In this document: positions 40,599-53,500 of the stretch, one piece after another | How the letters are laid out: each line of letters begins with the position of its first letter | How positions within the stretch are numbered: position 1 is the first letter of the stretch | NCBI GenBank assembly: GCA_037349105.1 | Contig: JAYJMM010000027.1 | Coordinates: forward strand, 744,001-808,000 | DNA length: 64,000 bases | Origin: Limnomonas spitsbergensis | Taxonomy: Eukaryota; Chlorophyta; Chlorophyceae; Chlamydomonadales | Direction of reading: 5' to 3' | Program-made: the position numbers and the translations under genes | Notes under the pieces: generated by a model | Seen by the model: only the letters and a program-made list of their open reading frames with translations | The model's database searches: none | What the model was told of the DNA's origin: nothing

Positions 40599-43500
40599 TG
40601 AAGCAGGGCAGTGTAGACAATAATGCCCTTACTTGTATCTCTTATCTGTCAATGCTGAGAGAGGAAGCGGAGACCGGGGAGTCGGGAACACGGTGGAGAA
40701 TCGCTGGTTACATCTTGATACAATCGGTAAGGCAACAGAGTCGGCGTACAATGAGATCACGAATCAACAGAGTCTCAGTATAAGAAGACAAGGCAGACAA
40801 GGCATGCCCTAGTCTATGACAAATCAGAATTACTACCACGCATAGCAGAGTCATGAGCACAGTCATAGTGTCATGGCTAACGTGTCACTAGTCATGGCGA
40901 CTTAAGTAATCACTGAACTTCGGAAGGAAGTTACTAAGAACAAACACAAACGGAAACGAGCTTCAATCCGCACAGAGTAATATGCGAACTAGCATGACTA
41001 AAAGCATAGCTTCCTAGCTACCATCTCTGACAAGCATTAGCATGGCACTTGCTAAGTGCCAACTCTGTTACATTCTCCCCCCTTTTCAAACAGGCTACGC
41101 CCTCGGAGCCATCCAAAATTAACATGCTTCTGGCAGAATAACTAGAAAACCATACGATGATCAATCAGCGGGCGTCCAACGTATTCGGTCATAAACAATC
41201 ATCTAACTGCCAACTAATTTATTTTCTCAAAAGTCAGAACATTATTTCTTGTAACATATCATGTCATGGGAACTACAGAAGGACGTCAACATATCGAGCA
41301 CATACATCTGAGCCTAACAACAATAGGTATGCTACTTTCCATCACGCCGCCATAGTAAGCATTTTAACCATTTAATAGCTCCTCATCACGCATCTGCATT
41401 TCCATCTTCGTCTTGTTCGTCTTCTTCGTCTTCTTGAACATAAACCGTAATTTCCTTTCCCCCGGGACTGTATTTCCTTTCCCCTGGGACTGACGGCAGG
41501 CTCCCGCTCCTCTAAAATCCTGATGTAACTGGTGGTGGAGGCTATGCATAAATCCTAGAGAGCGACTCCGGAGGAACTACAAAAACCTAGCTAGCGTGGC
41601 CATGGGATAGATGTTGAAGCGATGCATGAAGGCATCCTCAATATCTTTACAAGCAAATGTGTAGAACACAATCAATGCTCAACCCATGAATGGATAAAGT
41701 GCAACATAGTACACGATATCACCCCCCATCTCACCAGATGGGGCAGGCCAGGGATAATGACTCTCCTGCCTGGAGCGAGGGTGTAAACCCAAGCTATGGC
41801 TTGGCTACTCTGTCTCAACCTGGCCTGATGGACTGATCTGCTTTGCAAAACTCATCCACCAGATGATGAAGCTAAGGCCGCTAAAATACGCGTGAGGCAA
41901 TCGCTCGCTTGTCGCGCTCCGCAACCGGAAGTGGGAACATCATAAGCCATGAATCAGCCGGTAGCGCATATGCAAGATCTGCAGATCCTATGCGGCACAT
42001 ACAACCAGGAACCATGATTGTGCATTCCTGATGTGAGCTGAACATCCTCATCTATCCGTGAGCTCATCTCGGCCAGTTACGGTGAGAGTGCATGAGAGCT
42101 CCGGATCAGATGGCATGGTGACACACACGCGAAGACAAACTGCCGTTTGGTCAAAGCCGTGTTCTAGATGTCGCCGAAAAAGTCCGGATGGCTTAACGCA
42201 TGATCCGCAACCTAGAGGAGGAAAATCCTTTATCCATTGGCTTGTCACAACGGGCCGTTGAAAATGGAATACCCAAGACGAATCACGCAAAGGATCCCGT
42301 GGGCGGTGTATAGATATCGGGTTGATTCTAGGAACACCTCATCATCTCCGTGCAAAGAAACCTCTGTTTTGACATGTAAGAATCTACGTCTCGAAACTTA
42401 GCACAGTCTTGACATTACCCGAAGGAGTTAAGGCTTATCTGCCTATCGTGGTCAATGGTCCCAAGTGGATGCACGGCAATTACTCTTCACCGGCCCCTAA
42501 GGGGTCCTAGCTTGACGCACTGCATTAACTCCTCTCATGCCCGTCTGCTGAGTGCTGACCCATCTCTCCTCTTCCTCCCTCAAAACAAATGTGTGCACTC
42601 CGGGGCACATCTAATAATTGCGCATGACAGGTTTCCGTGAGTTGCCCCACCATGAAAGTGATGCATCCGGCCTAGGCAATACAACTCTTTAGGTGTATGC
42701 CAGGCTATCAGATGGGAATTGCGTTGCCTGTCAGCCTTTGAGTTGGACGGTAGAGGACGGTCACAAGGGACACACAGTAGAACGAGACGTTTTGGCCGGG
42801 GGGAAAAATCTGGGAAATTAAGAACCGGACGTGCTGAATCTGGGATCCATAGTCCCGTCATCTTCTAGCCTCGCCGTTATGAAATAAGACATCTGCAAAT
42901 CCAGCTGGCGTCTGATAGCAGCTCGAGCGATCCACAAATCGCTAGGCACGGGCTTGACGAGATTAACCTAGCCTGCCCAGAACGACCTTGCTGAGGCCGG
43001 CTGTGGCGATGACTGGTCATTTAACTGACAGCTGAAGTTCACGCTGAAGTTCAGGCTGACTGCTGCCCACCGGAAGTGCTGACCAAATCTGGCTGAAGCG
43101 AGGGCACAAGCGAGAGATACAACGAGGGCACAGGCGAGACTGGGTGTCACGCGAGATACACAGGTTATATGCATATGGCGATGACTGGTCATTTAACTGA
43201 CAGCTGAAGTTCACGCTGAAGTTCAGGCTGACTGCTGCCCACCGGAAGTGCTGACCAAATCTGGCTGAAGCGAGGGCACACGCGAGAGGTACACGCGAGG
43301 GCACAAGCGAGACGGGATGTCAAGCGAGATACACAGGCGATACTCAGGCAATGTACACAAGCGACAGCAATACAACATGACTGGCTGACAGCGCGCGTAT
43401 GACACTACTACACGGAGGTTGGGCCAACATGTAGCGATTTCGCAGTCGCAGGGACGCAGGCCAGGCGTGACAAGTCCGTCAAAAATTGCCAGGGATGGCA

Positions 43501-44008
43501 ATTCAGGATCAATCAGGCTGTGAAACCAAGTGAAGCAGGGCAGTGTAGACAATAATGCCCTTACTTGTATCTCTTATCTGTCAATGCTGAGAGAGGAAGC
43601 GGAGACCGGGGACTGAGTCGGGAACACGGTGGAGAATCGCTGGTTACATCTTGATGCAATCGGTAAGGCAACAGAGGCGGCGTACAATGAGATCACGAAT
43701 CAACAGAGTCTCAGTATAAGAAGACAGGGCAGACAAGGCATGCCCTAGTCTATGACAAATCAGAATTACTACCACGCATAGCAGAGTCATGAGCACAGTC
43801 ATAGTGTCATGGCTAACGTGTCACTAGTCATGGCGACTTAAGTAATCACTGAACTTCGGAAGGAAGTTACTAAGAACAAACACAAACGGAAACGAGCTTC
43901 AATCCGCACAGAGTAAGATGCGAACTAGCATGACTAAAAGCATAGCTTCCTAGCTACCATCTCTGACAAGCATTAGCATGGCACTTGCTAGGTGCCAGCT
44001 CTGTTACA
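40599..44008 (-). mobile_element. Non-autonomous LTR element, right-arm copy
   Basis: LTRs at 40599-41072 and 43531-44008, target duplication ATGGC (40594-40598 and 44009-44013), and the same interior with its 104-bp duplication (about 43180-43279 and 43004-43107). The outer LTR shows private substitutions near 41050-41065 (TTAG for CTAG). The 4-bp difference between the two LTRs matches the left arm. Confidence 0.88.
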
Positions 44009-44653
44009 ATGGCATACAGTCACACACTCGCAAAAAAAGGCAAACGAAGGCCTGGCTGATCGTGATGTGCAGGCCATGACATGTCTCTTCTTTACACACT
44101 TCGTATAAATGCATCGTAGTCACACCCTTCACGGAAGAAGACTTAAAGCATGAGCAAAGTCACGCCACATGCATCGCATCGCGCATCCAGCACCTTCCCA
44201 TGAGCTTCCTGTCAATACTTGCCATTACCTTAACATGTTGGTGATGAGGTGGTATATAAACCCATCCATGACCCGCCTGGTTGGCAATGGTGGGGTGTAC
44301 ATCCTAACCACCTTAACCCCTTCAACCACTTTAACTGCCATAACCATTTCCACCACTTCAAGTGTCACAACAGTATGGGGTGAGAGGAACAGGATTGTTG
44401 TACTTGTCAAATGAAAATTGCAACTGCGGAACAACAGTAACCGAAAGCAACTGAAAGTACCTGATTTCTCAGAAGTGGTAGATTCGTTTGAGCGTCACGT
44501 ATGGCACACTAAAACTGTTGCTACCATTGCCAGCAATGAAAGAGTTTTAACGAGTTAGGTTGATAAGAAATACAATTTGCTAAGTGTGAAGCTGCAACAG
44601 GTGCTCAGGGATGGTGCGGTGAGGTTAGTGAGTTTTCCCCCCTGAGGGATGCA
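44009..44653 (-). other. Single-copy link between LTR element and tandem duplication
   Basis: Mirror of 18793-19437. A substitution near 44556 puts a TAG into a 75-codon frame that is open in the left arm (18801-19028, minus). No gene supported. Confidence 0.4.
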
Positions 44654-47600
44654 ATGTGCAAATGGCTGACCACATGCACGTTTGTCATCCTCAATCCACT
44701 AATTATCATGACATGCATGTTTTTCTGTTGACTGGTCAAGGTTTTTGCTCTGCTTGTCTGCACACGTATTGTTCGCCTCCTCCGAAGGTACCAACGGTAC
44801 GTCAGCTGTACTTGGATTCCAGCTTCCTCGTGTGCTACTTCAATTGAAGTTTATTCTTGGCTGGGTGGTGTTGTTGTCTGCTTCTTGCGAGCGCGAAAAG
44901 CTGCTGGCCGAGCTGCGTTGGCTTCCTTTTCCATTTCAGGGCACTTTCTTCTGTAATTATACAATTTTCGCGCAGTGTATTCACAATTTCATAGGCTTTC
45001 AGTGGATAGGCACGGCTCCGAAATCCCGACGCGAATATCTGACGTCAGCTCGCGCAATTCTCGTTTTCATCCGCATTTTAAGTCAATGCGCATGCGCAGG
45101 TCAGGAGCATAGTCACGCCCCAAAGAGGCAGTTTGACCGACCCTCAGTCACCTGATCAGTTAGTGCATCTTCCCTGCAACGACGGCGGATCTTCGGGACA
45201 CCACCCTGATCGTGACCAAGTCACGCATGACAAGCACCTGCATGCAGCCATGCCACAAACTCCTGATTCTCCTTAACGACAGCAGATCTGCCCCCACCAA
45301 CCCTGTTGTCGTATCCTACCAGAATATTCCTAGACAGCACAAGCTCTGATGAGATTGGATCTCTGGACAGGGCTGGCCCTTCCAAAATCTTCTCAGAGAG
45401 CCAATATTTCTTCACTAAGAAAACCGTTCGAGATCCCTGCTTAGAATGTAGACCAGTTGACCTGTTGACAATGTATGTCGTTGGACGCATCATATAAAGA
45501 AATGAAGCTGCAGCCTCTACCGATCCATCAGGCTTGTGTTTTTTTAGGTTTTGGTAATTTAGCACTCCCCAGGCTCACCCCAATATCGGGGCGGCAGCAA
45601 GCAGGCCTTACTCTTGCCGAATGCGAGTGAAAGAGCGATATGACGATTGTACTGTGTACGACGACGGCCAAGCTGTGACGACCAACAGCCCGTTTCTGAT
45701 TGACTGCGGAACTCCTCCGCAGGCCCTGTCGTAGAAGAAAGAAGAAGAAAAAAAGATAACTACGCCCCGCAGGGACGTGAGGGTTAAGGAAACAGAGCGG
45801 CATGGGCCTAGGCCGCGTCCGCGCCGTTACCATCATAACAAGAGAAAATCCATTCAAGCTACGGTGGCTTGCGCTCCCGGCTGTGTCTGGCTGGCTGACT
45901 GATGGATCCAGATGTCGGGAAGTATTCTGCCGGAGTAACCTACCTCTGGTTTGCACAATACTGTGTAAGAGTTTTATAGCGTGCACATGCATTTTTGAGC
46001 GCACTTCCGGGCGTGTGATATATGCTGATGCCAAGGGAGAGCATGCCTTGCATTGTGTGCTCTTTATAAATGGTGCCAGAGGTTTCTAACATGATGGGGA
46101 TGACTTTAATATTATTTTTGCATTGTCCTGTGCTCTGGAGTTTTTGCACTAGTTCAGTGTGTTGGCTGTAGCACGCTGAGAGTTGGTCCCTCGGATCTAT
46201 GTCTCTGCAATACTTAAATTCCGCTATAAGGATGTCGGTGTCGCATTTGTCCCACCTGAAGCCGAGTTTGTTGTTCCACAGGCATCCGTGCTTCCATCTG
46301 AGGACTGTTTTCTTCTCTATTATCGAGACAGCTGGGTGCTTCATGAAGCTGTTGCTAAGGGCCCCTTTTGTGGAAGTCTTAAGGTGTCCTCGGCATCGTC
46401 TGCTGTGAGTGTGACGGGGAAGAATGCGCTGGCCAAGTCGAAGCTTGCAGACAGCAAGGTAACCGAGCACAAAAGAGACGGCTCATAACTGCAATTCTTG
46501 CTTCTTCCAGTTCGTATGCCATGCATCCTCCACAAGTCTCCTTACGGCTACAAGCTGCCTATCGTGCATGCAGTTGAATGTTTCACCGGACAGAGGTTCT
46601 GGCAGATGGCTCATGATCTCAATTGCACAGTGTCCTTGGTGCCACCCTTTTCTTCCTACTGATCAGCACGAGCTGCTTGTGACACAATTCTCAAATGGCC
46701 TGCCGTAGGACAAGGTGGCAGCTGCACATCATGAGACCGAGCACCCAACGCGCCTACCCCCCCACCACCACCCCGCCTCCGGGACCCATTAAAATTGAAA
46801 TATTTCAGTCGAATTCAAAATTACAGGGCATGGAAAGGGTGTTTTTAGATCAGTTCGTTGAGGCGCTTCTACTGGTATATTTCAAGTCGTTAGGTAATGA
46901 CATGCCAACAGTCAATTTTGGTACTGGGCTCAGCCCGGCTATGGAGTACCGACTAATGCTTGCTAGCGATCACACTTCATGCCAATAGTCAATTTGGGTA
47001 CTGGGCTCAGCCAGGCTATTGACAACCGACTACTGTTCGCTAGCGATCACATGTTTCCAGAAGGCAGATGGCTTGGATGGCGGTGGCAATGCGATGGCAT
47101 CGGCCTTGGCCTTAAGCTCCCTCACTGCCTTCTTCCTCTCCCTCAGCGGGACCTCTTTGTCCACTACTCCCTCTAATACCACCACCGTCACCGCTACATG
47201 GTATCACGGAAGCTGCCATCCGTGTCATGCACTCCCTCCCATGATGGTGGCGTCTGACGTTTGCATGGTCAGCGGATTTGAGGACCCTGTCACAACGACC
47301 ACACGCGATCGGTTATTCATGACCCACCAGACCAGCACTACCATGTGCTGCGTATACTGCAGCTCTTTCTAAGGCCGACTTAGCTGGTTTCGGGGTGTGT
47401 CTAATGGAGCCAAACCCTCAGTGTGGGGGAGCAGGGGGTCACATGGTAATTCAAACAACATTTTAGGATGTAAATAGACTTATGTTGACAAGAAGAACAC
47501 ATAGGTGCCGCTGCCAGCTTCAACATACCTCCCCCAAAGAAGATACGAAGTTTGAAAGGAAAACAACTTTTGGAGTTTTTTGGGAGCCCCCCCCCCCCCC

Positions 47601-50573
47601 CCCCCCAACTTTGCCCCCCATATCTCCCACCCCCTGGGCCAAAAACAAAAAACATTTTAAAAACAGCTATGGAACGCTCTCGTTCAGCTCTACAAAAAGG
47701 GGCATGGGGTCGGTTTTTGATTTTGCCCCTCCCCCCCCCCTCGTCCCCATCATCCTAAGTTGCAGAGCTTGATGAGACGATTCCAAATCTGGCTTCAATT
47801 CTTTTGGCGCAAGGGGGGTCGATATGGGGAGGCAACGTGGGGGGGGGGTAGGGGGGTCTCGCCAAATAGACACATTTGGGGGAATCCCGTATCCTTTTTG
47901 CAAGCATCAGATTGAAAAGAGAGCTACGCCGCCGCATTCCCCATGTCAAGTCTTGTCGATTTGCATCATGAAATATGGCATGCATAAACATCAGACCCCC
48001 TCTGCATGCCATAAGCGCATGGGTGGGGTGGGGGTGGCTCCGCAAACACAAACACTGTTGCTATTCAGCCCTTCTTGATTGAAACAATGAAGTTGTCATG
48101 ACTGCGTGTGAGCATTGTGATTTAGTCTTAAATTTCACCATCGACGCCTCCGCTCTAAGGATCCATCGACAGTGTAAACTGTGTGTGTGGGGCACTGAAC
48201 GGCTAGCGAAGGGGGCTTCAGGCACGATTGCATATTTATTCCCTCCTCCACCCCTTGCTGCACCCGTCGCCCTCGTACCTCCTGTTGATGCTGTCGAGGC
48301 GAGAGCAAGATAGATCTCATCGCAAGAGGGCGCATTGAACCATGATGTGTTTGTTAAGTTGTGAAGTGTTCACCCCAAAGTCACAACCCAAGTACTCAAC
48401 TGGAGAATGTCTCATAGCGTACATAGTCAGTGGTAGCATAATAAAGTGCAATGTCTATAACCCGAACAACAAGGCTATCAGTCAAAGACGGAAAACAAGG
48501 GACACCCAAAAGGGTGGGAAATGGAGGAAATAAGCCCCGGCCTTGGAAACGTCTATGCCAGGTGAACCTTGTTTTGTTGTATTATTTTGTACTCGATCCG
48601 TTTTTAGGCACTTGCCATAGTATGGACCCGCAAGCATACAAGCCAACGTCAACTGTGGTAAATCCCACCATGAAAGGTCAAAACACCGTTGGGCCATGCT
48701 GACAAGGCTTGGCCGCGTTAACGCCCAATTGTGTGGTCCCACCCGAAGTTCAACAAGATCCTCCCTATCGGATCGTCAGCATGGTCGGAATAGCAGAATG
48801 GGGTGGGAAGGGTAGGTCCCTATCAGAACGTCAGAATGGTCGGAATAGCAGAATGGGGGTGGGAGGGGTTCCTCCCTATCGGAACATCAGAATGGTCGGA
48901 ATGGCTGAATGGGGGCGGGAGGGGTTCCTCCCTATCGGAACGTCAGAATGGCCAGAATAGCAGAATGGGGGTGAGAGGGGTTCCTTCCTATCGGAACATC
49001 AGAATGGTCGGAATAGCAGAATGGGGGTGGGAAGGGTTGGTCCCTATCGGAACATCAGAATAGTTGGAATAGCAGAATGGGGGCGAAGGGTTTGGTCCCT
49101 ATCAGAACATCATAATGGTTGGAATAGCAGAATGGGGGCGGGAGGGGTTCCTACCTATCGGAACATCAGAATTGGTCGGATTAGAAAAATGGGGTGGGAA
49201 GGCACGCTTCTTTGTAAAGTTTGTGAACTTTTTGCAGTCCAGCGGGGTATCACATTTGATGCATGGGACTTGCGCCCGTAAACCGGTAGGTACATGCACT
49301 AAATACGCTAGGACAGCGAGCGAAAACCAGTGACCCCCCTGGGTAAGCAACCAACACAAAGCCACCGCGCAGTAGCGGGGAACGAACCCCATAGTGCAGA
49401 AGAATAGCCCCAGCCATAAATCATGACGTGAGTGCAAAAGACGCTCCTTTGATACCTGGTTCAAGTCCTTGACAATGTCCATCACTGGACATGCAAGTCG
49501 CACACCCACAGCGTCAAAGAATCACTTTAACACGAGCAACACAAGGTTTCTAAGGTGTCCCAAAGGCACTCATGACATCTGGCGCCAGATACTATGCGTG
49601 GTAAGCAAACAAACATGTAGAAAACACGGGGCCGCTGGCAGTCTAGCGGTCTCCCTGAACATAACCAATAAAGCACAGGACGGCCTGACCTCGCTTGTGT
49701 CCCGCTGCCCCACCCCCCCCTGACGTTTGACCTCCACCCCTCGTTCCGCGTCCTTGCATGTGCGTCAGCCTTCATCAGTGTCTCTGTGATATCCTTGACA
49801 GCTGCTGCCTTGCTGTCTTCAGTGAAGGCAACCGCCATCTGCAGCGCTTTCTTGACCAGGGCCAGGGCCCGGTCATGCACCTGCGGTGGGAGTCAAAGGG
49901 CAGGCTTCAGGGCTGACTTAAAGGGCTGTTTGAAATGGGTCCCCAAACCACCGGCCACGTTCACGGCCCAGAGGCCCCCAGCCTCCTACTCCCCCGGTCG
50001 AAATTCGCCCCCAGCCTCCGGACCCGCCCCCCCCCTGATATTCGCCCTCCTCCGGCCACCCCCACCCCCCACAGGCTGTCGATTCTTATTTGCCCCCATC
50101 GGCCTGGCAGTATGTTGCTCACTGAAGAAATCCTGCTGAACAGTCACCTCTGAACCAGTGTTGTTGCCCTTGGATTCAGCGGCTTGATGCCGAAGGTTCA
50201 CGGAGGAGGAGGCATCACGAGCAATGCCATCAGGAATAACGCCGGCATGACCATCGCCGCTCTCTTCAGCTGGGGCCAAGGCCGACACGTCAGTGGCATG
50301 GGGCTGCCCTTGCCCCACAGGTTCCACGTTTACGGATGCGCCTAGCTTGATGCCCCCAGCAGCAGCAGGCCCTGCGCCCGGTGAGCCCCTTGCCGCCTTT
50401 GAGGTCGCCTGATCCTCCGGTGCCTTCATGGCTATGACACCAGCACCTGCCAACGAAGACACGGCACCTGGGGAGTCCTTGCCAGCACCTCCCACTACAC
50501 CCGCCCCTGCCCGTCTGCCCTAGCTGCTGCCACAGCGCCTGACCCCACTGCAATGGACTCAATTGCTCCTGCA
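44654..50573. repeat. Tandem duplication, copy 1
   Basis: 5920 bp corresponding to 12825-18792 of the left arm. It contains the endonuclease fragment, the 114-codon ORF, the 56-57-bp array, and exon-like blocks 8, 7 and part of 5/6. It ends at CTCCTGCA within block 5, so that block is truncated here. Confidence 0.95.
45886..46614 (-). pseudogene. Mobile-element endonuclease fragment, copy 1, frameshifted
   Basis: Reverse-strand copy of 16839-17560. The Asp/Glu-x-Lys core is unchanged, but the 7-bp insertion (ATGTGCACGCTATAAAA against ATATATAAAA) shifts the frame after SALKNA. Confidence 0.45.
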
Positions 50574-50579
50574 TGTTTC
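50574..50579. other. Six-base filler at the duplication junction
   Basis: TGTTTC separates the end of copy 1 (CTCCTGCA) from the start of copy 2 (ATGTGCAA) and is not found at either parental edge. Confidence 0.8.
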
Positions 50580-53500
50580 ATGTGCAATTGGCTGACCACA
50601 TGCACGTTTGTCATCCTCAATCCACTAATTATCATGACATGCATGTTTTTCTGTTGACTGGTCAAGGTTTTTGCTCTGCTTGTCTGCACACGTATTGTTC
50701 GCCTCCTCCGAAGGTACCAACGGTACGTCAGCTGTACTTGGATTCCAGCTTCCTCGTGTGCTACTTCAATTAAAGTTTATTCTTGGCTGGGTGGTGTTGT
50801 TGTCTGCTTCTTGCGAGCGCGAAAAGCTGCTGGCCGAGCTGCGTTGGCTTCCTTTTCCATTTCAGGGCACTTTCTTCTGTAATTATACAATTTTCGCGCA
50901 GTGTATTCACAATTTCATAGGCTTTCAGTGGATAGGCACGGCTCCGAAATCCCGACGCGAATATCTGACGTCAGCTCGCGCAATTCTCGTTTTCATCCGC
51001 ATTTTAAGTCAATGCGCATGCGCAGGTCAGGAGCATAGTCACGCCCCAAAGAGGCAGTTTGACCGACCCTCAGTCACCTGATCAGTTAGTGCATCTTCCC
51101 TGCAACGACGGCGGATCTTCGGGACACCACCCTGATCGTGACCAAGTCACGCATGACAAGCACCTGCATGCAGCCATGCCACAAACTCCTGATTCTCCTT
51201 AACGACAGCAGATCTGCCCCCACCAACCCTGTTGTCGTATCCTACCAGAATATTCCTAGACAGCACAAGCTCTGATGAGATTGGATCTCTGGACAGGGCT
51301 GGCCCTTCCAAAATCTTCTCAGAGAGCCAATATTTCTTCACTAAGAAAACCGTTCGAGATCCCTGCTTAGAATGTAGACCAGTTGACCTGTTGACAATGT
51401 ATGTCGTTGGACGCATCATATAAAGAAATGAAGCTGCAGCCTCTACCGATCCATCAGGCTTGTGTTTTTTTAGGTTTTGGTAATTTAGCACTCCCCAGGC
51501 TCACCCCAATATCGGGGCGGCAGCAAGCAGGCCTTACTCTTGCCGAATGCGAGTGAAAGAGCGATATGACGATTGTACTGTGTACGACGACGGCCAAGCT
51601 GTGACGACCAACAGCCCGTTTCTGATTGACTGCGGAACTCCTCCGCAGGCCCTGTCGTAGAAGAAAGAAGAAGAAAAAAAGATAACTACGCCCCGCAGGG
51701 ACGTGAGGGTTAAGGAAACAGAGCGGCATGGGCCTAGGCCGCGTCCGCGCCGTTACCATCATAACAAGAGAAAATCCATTCAAGCTACGGTGGCTTGCGC
51801 TCCCGGCTGTGTCTGGCTGGCTGACTGATGGATCCAGATGTCGGGAAGTATTCTGCCGGAGTAACCTACCTCTGGTTTGCACAATACTGTGTAAGAGTTT
51901 TATAGCGTGCACATGCATTTTTGAGCGCACTTCCGGGCGTGTGATATATGCTGATGCCAAGGGAGAGCATGCCTTGCATTGTGTGCTCTTTATAAATGGT
52001 GCCAGAGGTTTCTAACATGATGGGGATGACTTTAATATTATTTTTGCATTGTCCTGTGCTCTGGAGTTTTTGCACTAGTTCAGTGTGTTGGCTGTAGCAC
52101 GCTGAGAGTTGGTCCCTCGGATCTATGTCTCTGCAATACTTAAATTCCGCTATAAGGATGTCGGTGTCGCATTTGTCCCACCTGAAGCCGAGTTTGTTGT
52201 TCCACAGGCATCCGTGCTTCCATCTGAGGACTGTTTTCTTCTCTATTATCGAGACAGCTGGGTGCTTCATGAAGCTGTTGCTAAGGGCCCCTTTTGTGGA
52301 AGTCTTAAGGTGTCCTCGGCATCGTCTGCTGTGAGTGTGACGGGAAAGAATGCGCTGGCCAAGTCGAAGCTTGCAGACAGCAAGGTAACCGAGCACAAAA
52401 GAGACGGCTCATAACTGCAATTCTTGCTTCTTCCAGTTCGTATGCCATGCATCCTCCACAAGTCTCCTTACGGCTACAAGCTGCCTATCGTGCATGCAGT
52501 TGAATGTTTCACCGGACAGAGGTTCTGGCAGATGGCTCATGATCTCAATTGCACAGTGTCCTTGGTGCCACCCTTTTCTTCCTACTGATCAGCACGAGCT
52601 GCTTGTGACACAATTCTCAAATGGCCTGCCGTAGGACAAGGTGGCAGCTGCACATCATGAGACCGAGCACCCAACGCGCCTACCCCCCCACCACCACCCC
52701 GCCTCCGGGACCCATTAAAATTGAAATATTTCAGTCGAATTCAAAATTACAGGGCATGGAAAGGGTGTTTTTAGATCAGTTCGTTGAGGCGCTTCTACTG
52801 GTATATTTCAAGTCGTTAGGTAATGACATGCCAACAGTCAATTTTGGTACTGGGCTCAGCCCGGCTATGGAGTACCGACTAATGCTTGCTAGCGATCACA
52901 CTTCATGCCAATAGTCAATTTGGGTACTGGGCTCAGCCAGGCTATTGACAACCGACTACTGTTCGCTAGCGATCACATGTTTCCAGAAGGCAGATGGCTT
53001 GGATGGCGGTGGCAATGCGATGGCATCGGCCTTGGCCTTAAGCTCCCTCACTGCCTTCTTCCTCTCCCTCAGCGGGACCTCTTTGTCCACTACTCCCTCT
53101 AATACCACCACCGTCACCGCTACATGGTATCACGGAAGCTGCCATCCGTGTCATGCACTCCCTCCCATGATGGTGGCGTCTGACGTTTGCATGGTCAGCG
53201 GATTTGAGGACCCTGTCACATCGACCACACGCGATCGGTTATTCATGACCCACCAGACCAGCACTACCATGTGCTGCGTATACTGCAGCTCTTTCTAATG
53301 CCGACTTAGCTGGTTTCGGGGTGTGTCTAATGGAGCCAAACCCTCAGTGTGGGGGAGCAGGGGGTCACATGGTAATTCAAACAACATTTTAGGATGTAAA
53401 TAGACTTATGTTGACAAGAAGAACACATAGGTGCCGCTGCCAGCTTCAACATACCTCCCCCAAAGAAGATACGAAGTTTGAAAGGAAAACAACTTTTGGA